Source: Azospirillum canadense (lineage in GTDB: Bacteria > Pseudomonadota > Alphaproteobacteria > Azospirillales > Azospirillaceae). From it: a stretch of 64,000 nt of DNA. The DNA lies in contig NZ_JAOQNG010000002.1 in assembly GCF_025961225.1 (NCBI RefSeq), positions 310,001 to 374,000 of the forward strand, written 5' to 3'. Each line of letters begins with the position of its first letter. Position 1 is the first letter of the stretch. Below the pieces are notes generated by a model. It was not told the DNA's origin and did no database searches. It was given only the letters and a program-made list of their open reading frames with translations. Below, piece after piece: positions 18,783-27,627 of the stretch. The translations under genes and the position numbers were made by a program.

Positions 18783-20063
18783 ATGGCAGACAGCCTTTCG
18801 GGACTCCACGGCTCCTTCCGGCGAACGGCCGCCTTGCGACGATGCCCACTTCCCTTGCCCGCATTGGCTGCCGCTCTGGCGCTGGCCGCCTGCCAGCAGC
18901 AGGCTTCCTCCAAACCCGCGGCACCGCCGCCCGCCCCGGTGACCGTCGCCAAGCCGGTGGTGAAGACGATCACCGAGCGGGACGAGTTCACCGGCCGGTT
19001 CGACGCCGTCGCCGCCGTGGAGATCCGGGCGCGCGTCGGCGGCTATCTCGCGTCGGTGAACTTCACCGACGGCGCGATGGTCAAGGCCGGCGACATGCTG
19101 TTCGTGATCGACCGCCGTCCCTACGAGGCCGCCTTCACCCAGGCGAACGCGGAGGTGGCCGCGGCGCAGACGCGACTGGACTTCGCGCGGGCCGAGTTGG
19201 ACCGCACCGAACGGCTGGCCCGTTCCGGCAACGCGCCGGAGAGCAAGCTGGACGAAAACCGCCAGAACTTCCTGGCCGGGCAGGCCGAGCTGAACGGCGC
19301 CCGGGCGGCGCTGGAGAAGGCCCGGCTTGACCTGGAGTTCACGCAGATCAAGGCGCCCATCTCCGGCCGCATCGGCCGCAAGCTGGTCACCGAAGGCAAC
19401 CTGATCAACGCCAACGCCACCCTGCTGACCACGGTGGTGGCGATCGACCCGATCTATTTCTACTTCGACGTCGACGAGCGCAGCTACGACGCCTATGTGC
19501 GCCAGGGCCAGAACACGGAGGGGGCGACCTCCCCGCCGGTCACCGTGTCGCTCGGCGACGGGCGCGAGGCGCCGCGCGACGGAAAGCTGGACTTCATCGA
19601 TAACCGCATCGACGAAGCGACCGGCACCATGCGCGTCCGCGCGATCCTGGACAACAAGGACATGCGCTACACGCCGGGCATGTTCGGCCGCATCAGCATC
19701 CCCGGCAGCGACGCCTACCAGGGGGTGCTGATCCCGGACGAGGCCATCGGCGCGGACCAGGATCGCCGCTTCGTCTATGTGGTGGCGGAAGACGGGTCCC
19801 TGCACCAGCAGGTGGTGCGGCCGGGACCGCGCATCGACGGGTACCGCGTGGTCCGCCAGGGGCTGAACGGTGGCGAGACCATTGTCGTCAACGGCATCCA
19901 GCGCATCCGGCCCGGCGCCAAGATCGCGCCGCAGCCGACGACCCTGCCGCCCACGCGGACCGCTGGCAACGGAAACGGCAACGCCCCCCCCGGTCCGGGG
20001 ACCACGGTGAAGGAAGGCGGCGACGGCCAAGGAAGCAAGACGGCCAGCGGAGCCGCCCCATGA
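18783..20063 (+). CDS. RND efflux periplasmic adaptor lipoprotein (MexE/AcrA type)
   Basis: The 426-residue membrane-fusion protein has a lipobox LALAAC (~31-36), so the mature protein is anchored by a lipidated Cys in the inner membrane. A lipoyl/barrel-sandwich half (VEIRARVGGYLASV), a coiled-coil hairpin rich in Glu/Arg/Ala (~115-185), a second half with FTQIKAPISGRIGRKLV, and beta-barrel and membrane-proximal domains follow. The last ~45 residues are Gly/Thr/Pro-rich. The stop overlaps the pump ATG. Confidence 0.92.
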   Translation: MADSLSGLHGSFRRTAALRRCPLPLPALAAALALAACQQQASSKPAAPPPAPVTVAKPVVKTITERDEFTGRFDAVAAVEIRARVGGYLASVNFTDGAMVKAGDMLFVIDRRPYEAAFTQANAEVAAAQTRLDFARAELDRTERLARSGNAPESKLDENRQNFLAGQAELNGARAALEKARLDLEFTQIKAPISGRIGRKLVTEGNLINANATLLTTVVAIDPIYFYFDVDERSYDAYVRQGQNTEGATSPPVTVSLGDGREAPRDGKLDFIDNRIDEATGTMRVRAILDNKDMRYTPGMFGRISIPGSDAYQGVLIPDEAIGADQDRRFVYVVAEDGSLHQQVVRPGPRIDGYRVVRQGLNGGETIVVNGIQRIRPGAKIAPQPTTLPPTRTAGNGNGNAPPGPGTTVKEGGDGQGSKTASGAAP

Positions 20064-23000
20064 GGTTCGCGCACTTCTTCGTGGACCGGCCGATCTTCGC
20101 CTCGGTGGTGTCGATCGTCATCGTGATCGTCGGCATGATCGCCTACACCGCCCTGCCCGTGTCGGAGTACCCGAGCATCGCGCCGCCGACCATCGTGGTG
20201 CGCGCCTCCTACCCCGGCGCCAACGCGGAGACGGTGTCCAACACCGTGGCGACCCCGCTGGAGCAAGAGATCAACGGGGTGGAGAACATGCTCTACATGT
20301 CCTCCTACTCCACCGGCGACGGCGCCATGGCGCTGACCATCACCTTCAAGCTGGGCACGGATCTCGACACCGCGCAGGTGCTCGTGCAGAACCGCGTCGC
20401 CATCGCCACCCCGCGCTTGCCGGAGGAGGTGCGGCGGCTCGGCATCACCACGCGCAAAAGCTCGCCCGACCTGATGATGGTCGTGCACATGCTGGCGACG
20501 GAGCCGGGCTACGACCAGCTCTACATCTCCAACTACGCGCTGCTGCGGGTGCGCGACGCGCTCTTGCGGCTGGACGGGGTCGGCGACCTGACGGTCTTCG
20601 GGTCGCGCGAATATTCGCTTCGCGTCTGGCTGGACCCGGAGCGCATGGCGACGCTGGGTCTGACCGGCGGCGACGTCGTGCGGGCCTTGCAGGAACAGAA
20701 CGTCCAGGTGTCCGGCGGCGCGCTGGGGCAGGAGCCGGCACCGAGCGACAACGCCTTCCAGTTCACGGTGACGACCCAGGGACGCTTCGACGACCTGCGC
20801 CAGTTCCGCAACGTGATCGTGAAGTCCACCCCCGACGGCCGGCTGATCCGCGTGCAGGACGTGGCGCGGGTGGAGATGGGGGCGCGGGAGTACATCACCA
20901 ACAGCTACCTGAACGGACAGCCGGCGGTGGCGCTGGCCATCTTCCAGCGGCCGGGGACGAACGCGCTGGCCGCGTCCCAGGAAATCATCGCGAAGATGGA
21001 GGAGCTGAAGCGCGACTTCCCCCGGGGGATCGACTACCGCATCGTCTACAACCCGACGGAGTTCATCGGCGAATCCGTGGCGGAGGTCTACAAGACGCTG
21101 TACGAGGCGGTGGCCCTGGTGGCGCTGGTCGTGCTGATTTTCCTGCAGAGCTGGCGCGCCTCCCTGATCCCGATCCTGGCGATCCCGGTGTCGCTGATCG
21201 GCACCTTCGCGGTGATGGCGGCGCTGGGCTTCACGCTGAACGTGCTGACGCTGTTCGGGCTGGTGCTCGCCATCGGCATCGTGGTGGACGACGCCATCGT
21301 GGTGGTGGAGAACATCGAGCGCAACATCGCCCAAGGCCTGTCGCCCCGCGACGCCGCGCACGAGACGATGGACGAGGTTGGCACCGCCGTCATCGCCATC
21401 GCCATCGTGCTGTCGGCGGTGTTCATCCCCACCGCCTTCATCCCCGGCATCTCCGGCCAGTTCTACAAGCAGTTCGCGCTGACCATCGCGGTCGCCACGC
21501 TGCTGTCCGCCTTCAACTCCCTGACCCTGTCGCCGGCGCTGGGCGCCATCCTCCTGAAACCGCATCAGGAGCACCACGCGCGGCGTGGGCCGGCGCGGTT
21601 CCTGGGTTGGTTTGCCGACCGCTTCAACCGCGGCTTCGATCGCATGGGCAACGGCTACGCCGGATCGACGCGCTTCCTGGTGCGGCGCAAGGGGATCATG
21701 CTGGGGTTCTATGTCCTGCTGATGGCCGGGACCGTGTACCTGACGACCAGCGTGCCGACCGGCTTCATCCCGCAGCTCGACCGCGGCTACGCCATCGTGG
21801 TGATCCAACTGCCGGACGGCTCCGCCCTGTCGCGCACCGACGCGGTGGTGCGGCGCGCGTCGGAGATCATCAAGGAGACGCCCGGCGTGCGGAACGCCGT
21901 GGCCTTCGCCGGCTTCTCCGGCGCCACCTTCACCAACGCCACCAACTCCGGCGTCATCTTCGCGAGCTTCGAGCCCTTCGAGGAGCGGGTGCACAACCAC
22001 CTGCCGGCGAGCGCCATCATCGGGAACCTGTACGGCCGCCTCCAGTCCATCCAGGAAGCCTTCATCATCGCCATCCCGCCGCCGGCGGTGCCGGGCATCG
22101 GAAACTCAGGCGGCTTCAAGATGCAGCTGGAGGACCGCGGCGGTATCGGCGTGCGCGCCCTGCTCGCCTCGGCCTACGAGGTGATGGGAAAGGCGCAGGG
22201 CACGCCGGGGCTGGTCGGCGTCTTCACCACCTTTACCGGCAACGCGCCGCAGCTGTACCTGGAGATCGACCGCGTCAAGGCGCAGATGTTGAACGTGCCG
22301 ATCGCCAACGTGTTCGAGGCCTTGCAGGTCAACCTGGGCTCCGCCTACGTCAACGACTTCAACGCCTTCGGCCGTGTCTACCAGGTGCGCGCCCAGGCCG
22401 ATCAGGCCTACCGCATGGACCGGGAGGACATCGAGCGCCTGAAGGTGCGCAGCGCCAACGGCGCGCTGGTGCCGCTGGGCACGCTGGTGAACATCGTGGA
22501 CGTGGCCGGACCGGACCTCGTCCAGCGCTACAATATGTACCCGTCGGTTCCCTTGCAGGGCAACGCGGCGCCCGGCGTGTCGTCGGGGCAGGCGCTGGAG
22601 ACCATGGCCGGGCTGACGCGGGACACGGTGCCGCCCGGCGTGTCCTTCGAATGGACGGAGCTGGCCTTCCAGCAGAGCCAGACCGGCGACACGGCCATCT
22701 ACATCTTTGCGCTGGCGGTGCTGTTCGCCTTCCTGGCGCTGGCGGCGCAGTACGAGAGTTGGTCGCTGCCGCTCGCCATCATCCTGATCGTGCCGATGAG
22801 CGTGCTGTCGGCGATGGTCGGCGTGTCGATCCGCGGGCTGGACAACAACATCCTTGTGCAGGTGGGCCTGATCGTGCTGATCGGCTTGGCCGCCAAGAAC
22901 GCCATCCTGATCGTGGAGTTCGCCCGCCAACTGGAGGCGGAGGGGCGCGGCACCGTGGACGCGGTGGTGGAGGCCTGCCGGCTGCGCCTGCGCCCCATCT

Positions 23001-23233
23001 TGATGACCGCCTTCGCCTTCATCCTGGGCGTGCTGCCGCTGGTGATCGCCACCGGCCCGGGGGCGGAGATGCGCCAGGCGCTGGGCACTGCGGTGTTCGC
23101 CGGCATGCTGGGCGTCACCTTCTTCGGCCTGTTCCTGACCCCGGTGTTCTTCGTAACGATCCGCCGGCTGGTCAGCGGCCGGAGAAAAACTGAGGTTGCA
23201 AAGCGGGAGCACGCCCCGGCGCCAGGGGAGTGA
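20060..23233 (+). CDS. RND multidrug efflux inner-membrane pump (AcrB/MexF, HAE1 family)
   Basis: The 1057-residue protein has the standard RND length and layout: one helix, a large periplasmic domain, six helices, a second periplasmic domain and five helices. It opens with FFVDRPIFASVVSIVI and has the proton-relay Asp pair in GIVVDDAIVVVENIERN. AAKNAILIVEFARQ carries the conserved Lys of the relay. It would expel drugs, solvents or metabolites using proton motive force with the adaptor upstream. No outer-membrane channel gene follows, so a TolC-like protein encoded elsewhere is needed. Confidence 0.94.
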   Translation: MRFAHFFVDRPIFASVVSIVIVIVGMIAYTALPVSEYPSIAPPTIVVRASYPGANAETVSNTVATPLEQEINGVENMLYMSSYSTGDGAMALTITFKLGTDLDTAQVLVQNRVAIATPRLPEEVRRLGITTRKSSPDLMMVVHMLATEPGYDQLYISNYALLRVRDALLRLDGVGDLTVFGSREYSLRVWLDPERMATLGLTGGDVVRALQEQNVQVSGGALGQEPAPSDNAFQFTVTTQGRFDDLRQFRNVIVKSTPDGRLIRVQDVARVEMGAREYITNSYLNGQPAVALAIFQRPGTNALAASQEIIAKMEELKRDFPRGIDYRIVYNPTEFIGESVAEVYKTLYEAVALVALVVLIFLQSWRASLIPILAIPVSLIGTFAVMAALGFTLNVLTLFGLVLAIGIVVDDAIVVVENIERNIAQGLSPRDAAHETMDEVGTAVIAIAIVLSAVFIPTAFIPGISGQFYKQFALTIAVATLLSAFNSLTLSPALGAILLKPHQEHHARRGPARFLGWFADRFNRGFDRMGNGYAGSTRFLVRRKGIMLGFYVLLMAGTVYLTTSVPTGFIPQLDRGYAIVVIQLPDGSALSRTDAVVRRASEIIKETPGVRNAVAFAGFSGATFTNATNSGVIFASFEPFEERVHNHLPASAIIGNLYGRLQSIQEAFIIAIPPPAVPGIGNSGGFKMQLEDRGGIGVRALLASAYEVMGKAQGTPGLVGVFTTFTGNAPQLYLEIDRVKAQMLNVPIANVFEALQVNLGSAYVNDFNAFGRVYQVRAQADQAYRMDREDIERLKVRSANGALVPLGTLVNIVDVAGPDLVQRYNMYPSVPLQGNAAPGVSSGQALETMAGLTRDTVPPGVSFEWTELAFQQSQTGDTAIYIFALAVLFAFLALAAQYESWSLPLAIILIVPMSVLSAMVGVSIRGLDNNILVQVGLIVLIGLAAKNAILIVEFARQLEAEGRGTVDAVVEACRLRLRPILMTAFAFILGVLPLVIATGPGAEMRQALGTAVFAGMLGVTFFGLFLTPVFFVTIRRLVSGRRKTEVAKREHAPAPGE

Positions 23234-23263
23234 GGGGGCTTTGCAATAGCTCGCGCATTCTCA

Positions 23264-23290
23264 CCCTCTCCCGCCGGAGGCGGGCGAGGG
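23264..23290. terminator. Hairpin between convergent genes
   Basis: CCCTCTCCCGC and GCGGGCGAGGG form an 11-base stem with one mismatch around a 5-base loop. It lies between the RND pump stop and the opposing helix-turn-helix gene. No T-run follows, so it may act as a repeat-type end structure and not a classical terminator. Confidence 0.55.
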
Positions 23291-23301
23291 GAATTATGGC
23301 G

Positions 23302-23793
23302 TCACCCCCGCGGCCCGGCCTTCGCGCCGCGGGCGGTCTGGTCCGCGGCGCGGGCTCGTTCGAGTTCGATGTGGGTTCGGGCGGCGATGCGCATCAGGCG
23401 GTCGGTGGCGGCGAGAAGGGCGTCGTAGCGGGCCGGGGAGTCCGACGTCAGGAAGGAATCGAACTCGGTAAGGAACGAGGCGATCTCGCTGCTGACCCGC
23501 CAGCGCAGTTCCGGATCGATTCCCGGAGAACGGGCCGGCGCCGGGCCCGGCGTCGCGCTTTCGGGGGCTGGTGCCGGGACCGGTGCCGCGGCGGGCGTGG
23601 GCGCGGCCTCCTCCCTGGACTCGCCGTTGCTGGCGGGATTGTCGGTGGGACGGTTGATGATGTAGCGGATGGCGGGGCCGGTGCAGCCGTAGTCGCGCGC
23701 GATGCTCGCCAGCGATTCACCCGCCGCGTGGCGTGTGCGGATCGCCGACCAGTCGCCATGGGGTATCTTTCCCTTTTCGCGTGCTTTTGCCAT
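23302..23793 (-). CDS. Small helix-turn-helix protein of unknown role
   Basis: The 163-residue protein has an N-terminal DNA-binding-like segment (HGDWSAIRTRHAAGESLASI, then ARDYGCTGPAIRYIINR, ~10-48), resembling resolvase- or GcrA-type helix-turn-helix. A Pro/Ala-rich flexible linker (~60-95) and a helical C-terminal part (~100-155) follow. The segment LTEFDSFLTSDSPARYDALL lies in the C-terminal part. ATG at 23793 is taken as start; a TTG 33 bases upstream would add 11 residues. Function is unknown; a nucleoid or regulatory role is inference. It converges on the RND pump genes. Confidence 0.7.
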   Translation of the reverse strand: MAKAREKGKIPHGDWSAIRTRHAAGESLASIARDYGCTGPAIRYIINRPTDNPASNGESREEAAPTPAAAPVPAPAPESATPGPAPARSPGIDPELRWRVSSEIASFLTEFDSFLTSDSPARYDALLAATDRLMRIAARTHIELERARAADQTARGAKAGPRG

Positions 23794-23879
23794 CACCCTC
23801 ACGTCCAAGGCACCTCGAAACGCCAAGGGAAGCCCTTCCGCGCCCCCGCGGCCGGGCCGACTCTAGCATAGCCGTTTTC

Positions 23880-25097
23880 TTACGGCATGTTTTTCTGCCA
23901 ATAGGCGGGATCAGCCAATCGGCGCGCCCGAAAGGGCCACCCCTTTTGGAAAAATGGCATTTTACGCAAAAACGGCTTCGGGTCGTCCCAGGCGAGGCCG
24001 GATTTCGCCTCGCAGCGCAGCACCCAGCCGAGCCAGTCCGACCACGCAATCCCTTCGGCGCGCGCCGCCGCGAAGTCCTTCACCACGTTGCACCAGCCGA
24101 CACCCGCCCGCGCCCGCGCCGCGGCGGGGCGCGTCTGCCCGGTCAAATCCTTATAGACCAGCGCCGGCAGGTTAACGCCGGCCAGGGCGCCGGGAAAATG
24201 CCAGAGGTTGAAGCGCGGATTGATCTCCAGCAGGTGAAGCCGCCCGTCCGGCCCGCGCTTGAAGTCGAACTTCGCGACCCCGCGGAGGTTCAGCCGGTGC
24301 GTCAGGCTGCGGCCAAGTTCTTCGACATCGCTTGCATCGGTGATCGTCAGCGCCGTCGTATGGCCGTAGGCGTTGGGGTAGGTGCGGATTTTGCGGCCGG
24401 TGAACTCCCCGGCGATGGCGCCGCCCGCGTCCACATAGACGTGGTAGCTCTCGATGCGGGATTCGGGGCCGGGAATGATCTCCTGCGCCAGGAAGTTCCG
24501 GCCGGAGGCGGCCATCCGGGGCCAGAGATCCCGCATGGCCGCCGGGCTTTCCACCTGGCGGGCCTTGCCGAGTTCGCCGATCTCGCGCCAGACCGTGTCG
24601 CGCCGCGTCGCCGGCTTCACGATCAGCGGGAAAGCGAGGTCCAGGTTCGGCGGGACGGGGCTTTCGCCGGGGCGCAGGTGGCGGGTCGCCGGCACCGGCA
24701 AACCCATCCGCTCCGCCAGCGCGTGGAAGCGGTTCTTGTCCACCAGATCCTCGACCAGATCCGCGTCCGCCACCACGAAGCGGAAGACTTGACCCAGCGT
24801 CTCGCGGTGCCGCGAGATGACCAGCAGATGCTCGTCCTCCTCATAGAACAGGATGGGGGGCACCGGCTGCGCCGCGCCGAGGCGCACCAGTTTTTCCACG
24901 AGCACGTCCGTGCGTTCGGAAAAATCCACCCACGGAAGCACCGCGCGGGTGAAGCGCGAGTGGACGGTCGGCGAACCGGGCGCCGTCACCGCGACGCAGG
25001 ACGCGCCGGCCAGCCCGATCGGGCGCAACAGATTCATGCTGCCCATGACGAAGGCCAGCGGCCTTTCACGGGTTCCCTTCCCTTGGATCGTCTTCAT
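23880..25097 (-). CDS. ATP-grasp superfamily ligase in the polysaccharide locus
   Basis: The 405-residue cytosolic protein has an ATP-grasp fold: a pre-ATP-grasp domain (~1-110), FPLIVKPATRRDT in the ATP-binding lobe, GVAKFDFKRGPDGR, and the metal-binding EINPRFNLW. Such enzymes join a carboxylate to an amine or thiol through an acyl phosphate. In polysaccharide loci they are suspected to add amino acids or other acyl groups to sugars, but the substrate cannot be read here. It lies at the edge of the polysaccharide region on the same strand as the next genes. Confidence 0.82.
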   Translation of the reverse strand: MKTIQGKGTRERPLAFVMGSMNLLRPIGLAGASCVAVTAPGSPTVHSRFTRAVLPWVDFSERTDVLVEKLVRLGAAQPVPPILFYEEDEHLLVISRHRETLGQVFRFVVADADLVEDLVDKNRFHALAERMGLPVPATRHLRPGESPVPPNLDLAFPLIVKPATRRDTVWREIGELGKARQVESPAAMRDLWPRMAASGRNFLAQEIIPGPESRIESYHVYVDAGGAIAGEFTGRKIRTYPNAYGHTTALTITDASDVEELGRSLTHRLNLRGVAKFDFKRGPDGRLHLLEINPRFNLWHFPGALAGVNLPALVYKDLTGQTRPAAARARAGVGWCNVVKDFAAARAEGIAWSDWLGWVLRCEAKSGLAWDDPKPFLRKMPFFQKGWPFRARRLADPAYWQKNMP

Positions 25098-25178
25098 TCT
25101 GCGGCATCACCCCTTGCGTGGACGCGCCTGCGATGGACGAAAGGCCGTTCCTGGCGTCATACGCCACGGCCTTTTGTT

Positions 25179-25188
25179 ATCTTACCGT
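25179..25188. promoter_or_regulatory. ATCTTACCGT motif upstream of the ATP-grasp gene
   Basis: This AT-rich stretch contains TCTTACCGT, repeated exactly at 44075-44083 in another intergenic region of the same locus. It may be part of a shared regulatory site; the function is inferred only from recurrence. Confidence 0.35.
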
Positions 25189-25323
25189 GAAGGAAACGAT
25201 GGCAATTCCGGCGCCCAAAAAGAAATCAGCATTCAGGCGACTCCCTTTGCGATGGGCTGATCTCGGTGGTGTAAGACAGTGGAAGGGCTTGACGTCCGGT
25301 CGGGCGCCTGGTGGCTGGACGCG

Positions 25324-26184
25324 TCAGGTTGGATCGCAGGCCGCGGGGGGCACTGCACGTTGTCCCGAGGCGCTGCCGGCGCGGGGGATTCCCAAGGTGA
25401 ACAGCGCGCCCTCCACCAGTCGCAGAAGGTCGTCCCGCGCGTTGCACAGCGGCTGCCGCCCCCATTGCCGCGGGTGGGTGAGGATGTAGCCGGGACCGAC
25501 GCCCGCGCGCAGAGCCGGCTGCGGAAGCTCGGGTTTCCAGAAATTGGGATGGTAGGTGTCGGCGACGCGCAAGCCGAAGGGCCGCATGAGGTCGGCGTCG
25601 TAAGCCTCGACCTCGATTCCCTGGGCGGCGCGGAAGGCGCGGTCCTGGAGGAGGACGACGTTGGTGACGCCCAGCGCCCGGTTGGCGAAGTCCCCATGGC
25701 TCGCCGCCACGCGCAGGGGCAGCCCGGTCCGCTCGCGCAAGGCGGCGAGGTTGGCGGCGAACCGCTTCCGCGCCGCCGGGATCAGGTCGTCGACCTGGGC
25801 CGTGCGGTTGGCGCCCCGCTCCTTGGCGATGGTGGCCAGCTCCTCGTAATGGTAGCCGACCTCGTGGCCAGCGGCGGCAAGGTCGCGCATGATGCCCACA
25901 TCGACCGTAGAGAGGCGGAAGAAATAGGATCCCCGCATCCCGGCCCGCTCCTCGGCGGCGGCGAAATCCAGGCAAAGCTCCGGGCTGCTGTCGATGTCGT
26001 GGCGCAGGACGAGCACGCGGCGGCCGTCCTCCTCCATGCCATCCTTCAGGTCCTGGTAGAAGGCGCCGATGGTCGTGCCGTCGTAGCCCATCGCGCGGGC
26101 GAGGCCGAGCAGACGCTCGTAGTCGACCATGCGGTCCGGCATGACATAGTCCCGGTACAGGCGTTTCCAGACGGTTCGGATCAT
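25324..26184 (-). CDS. Polysaccharide deacetylase-like protein (NodB-related)
   Basis: The 286-residue protein has the beginning of a NodB-like fold (VLVLRHDIDSSPE, ~55-67) with the HDID metal or catalytic Asp region. GHEVGYHYEELATIAKERG at ~107-125 supplies HxxxH-like histidines. It could remove acetyl groups from amino sugars of the exported polymer; family members in such loci are often uncharacterised. Its ATG overlaps the stop of the upstream glycosyltransferase gene (ATGA), so the two are translationally coupled. Confidence 0.78.
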   Translation of the reverse strand: MIRTVWKRLYRDYVMPDRMVDYERLLGLARAMGYDGTTIGAFYQDLKDGMEEDGRRVLVLRHDIDSSPELCLDFAAAEERAGMRGSYFFRLSTVDVGIMRDLAAAGHEVGYHYEELATIAKERGANRTAQVDDLIPAARKRFAANLAALRERTGLPLRVAASHGDFANRALGVTNVVLLQDRAFRAAQGIEVEAYDADLMRPFGLRVADTYHPNFWKPELPQPALRAGVGPGYILTHPRQWGRQPLCNARDDLLRLVEGALFTLGIPRAGSASGQRAVPPAACDPT

Positions 26185-27392
26185 TGCGGTTTCTCCGTTG
26201 TGCCGCCAACCAGACTCGATGCGACCGCCGGGCTGCGCGGGGCCAGAATCCGTTCGTAGAGCTGGATCAGGGTCCGCTGCTCGTTTTCCCAGCTGTAGCG
26301 GGCGCGGATGGCCTCCCGCCCCCGCCGGCCCATGGCTTCGGCCTCTTCCGGATGCGCGAAGATCCAGTCGATGGCGGCGGCGACCGCGTCCGTGTCGCAG
26401 GGCGGCACGCACAGGCCGCAGCGGCTCTCCTCGACCACGCTGCGCATGTAGGGGAAGTCGGCGACGATCAGGGGGATGCCGGCCGCCATGTATTCGTACA
26501 GCTTCACCGGCTGGGCTTCCTGGTAGTTCCGCGTGGGGTGGTAGAGCACCAGCCCGACGCGCGATTCGCCCAGCAGGCGCTTCACGCCGGCGCGGTCCTG
26601 GCGGCCCCGGTAATCCACCCGCGGCCAGCCAGGCAGCGCTTCCATGCGCTGCTGCAACTCCGTGGAGCCCATGCTTCCGGCCATCAGCAGCGTGGCCTCC
26701 GGGGAGCTGCCCACCTTCCCAATCGCCTCCACCACCTCCACCGCGCAGCGGGTTTCCGTGATGGTGCCGACGAAGGCCACGCCCCGGCGCTCCGCGTAGG
26801 GCGGTGCGTCGTCGTCGGCGAACTCCGCCGCCATGGCGAAGTTCTGGACCAGGACGGTTTTGCGCGCCGGGAAGCGCTGCCCGATGATCGGCGTGGCGGC
26901 GACCACCCCGGACATGGTCTTGCCCGCGGTCCATTCCAGAACGCGCGCGACGCCGGCCAGGACCGGCCGCAGGCGCAGCGGAATCCAGGCGCGGGTCATG
27001 AGGTCGCGCGGCAAGTCCTCATGGACGTCGTAGATCACCGTCTTGCCCATCAGCCGCAGCAGCAGGCCGCCGGGGATGAGTTCGGGGTCGTGGAAGTGAT
27101 AGACGTCGCCCTTCTGCCGGATGGCCGCGCGAAGGACCGAAAAGCCGGTCTTCAGCAGGCGCGGCAGCAGGCCGACCGGGCGTTCCACCGCCACGATGTC
27201 CACGCCTTGGCGGCGGACCGGGCGGCCGTCGGCCGTGCGGTAGCGGTTGTCCGGAATCACCAGCGCGACGTCGTAGCCGGCCTGCGCCAGGCCGACGCAT
27301 TCCTTGGTGAAGATCCGGGCGTCGTCGGCAAAATGGGTGGTCGTCAGGTGGACGACCTTGACGCGGTCCGATCGTACCGAACGGTCCGGCAT
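26181..27392 (-). CDS. GT4-type glycosyltransferase
   Basis: The 403-residue protein has a GT-B fold. The N-terminal domain starts VKVVHLTTTHFADDARIFTK and has the VYHFHDPELI motif and YDVHEDLPRD. The donor-binding C-terminal domain has KLYEYMAAGIPLIVADFP with the E-x7-E-like motif. It probably adds one sugar to the undecaprenyl-linked repeat unit on the cytosolic face. The start at 27392 is favoured by GGGAGGAG nine bases upstream; the reading frame is open for another ~110 residues without ribosome binding site or homology-like sequence. Confidence 0.88.
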   Translation of the reverse strand: MPDRSVRSDRVKVVHLTTTHFADDARIFTKECVGLAQAGYDVALVIPDNRYRTADGRPVRRQGVDIVAVERPVGLLPRLLKTGFSVLRAAIRQKGDVYHFHDPELIPGGLLLRLMGKTVIYDVHEDLPRDLMTRAWIPLRLRPVLAGVARVLEWTAGKTMSGVVAATPIIGQRFPARKTVLVQNFAMAAEFADDDAPPYAERRGVAFVGTITETRCAVEVVEAIGKVGSSPEATLLMAGSMGSTELQQRMEALPGWPRVDYRGRQDRAGVKRLLGESRVGLVLYHPTRNYQEAQPVKLYEYMAAGIPLIVADFPYMRSVVEESRCGLCVPPCDTDAVAAAIDWIFAHPEEAEAMGRRGREAIRARYSWENEQRTLIQLYERILAPRSPAVASSLVGGTTEKPQ

Positions 27393-27439
27393 GGCTGTGG
27401 CTCCTCCCATCGTCGGAACGGCCTTGGGATTGCCACTTT

Positions 27440-27472
27440 GCTTTCTTATGCATTTTGGCGCAATGTTCTTAT
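27440..27472. promoter_or_regulatory. GCTTTCTTATGC motif in the divergent polysaccharide promoter region
   Basis: GCTTTCTTATGC at 27440-27451 is identical to 44087-44098 and differs by one base from 48058-48069. A second TTCTTAT follows at 27466. The region divides the divergent glycosyltransferase and polymerase genes, so it probably holds both promoters. The regulator is unknown. Confidence 0.5.
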
Positions 27473-27627
27473 CGAAGTACACGTTTGAACGCGTCGCATG
27501 CTCCCCTCCGGTGGGACGCCGTCTTTCGGTGGTCCTCCCACGGCGCGGCGGCCTCATCCCTTTTCGAGCGGCGCGCTTCGCCTCCGCCCTGCGATGATAA
27601 GACGGCAAAAGAAAGGGAGCGAGGGTC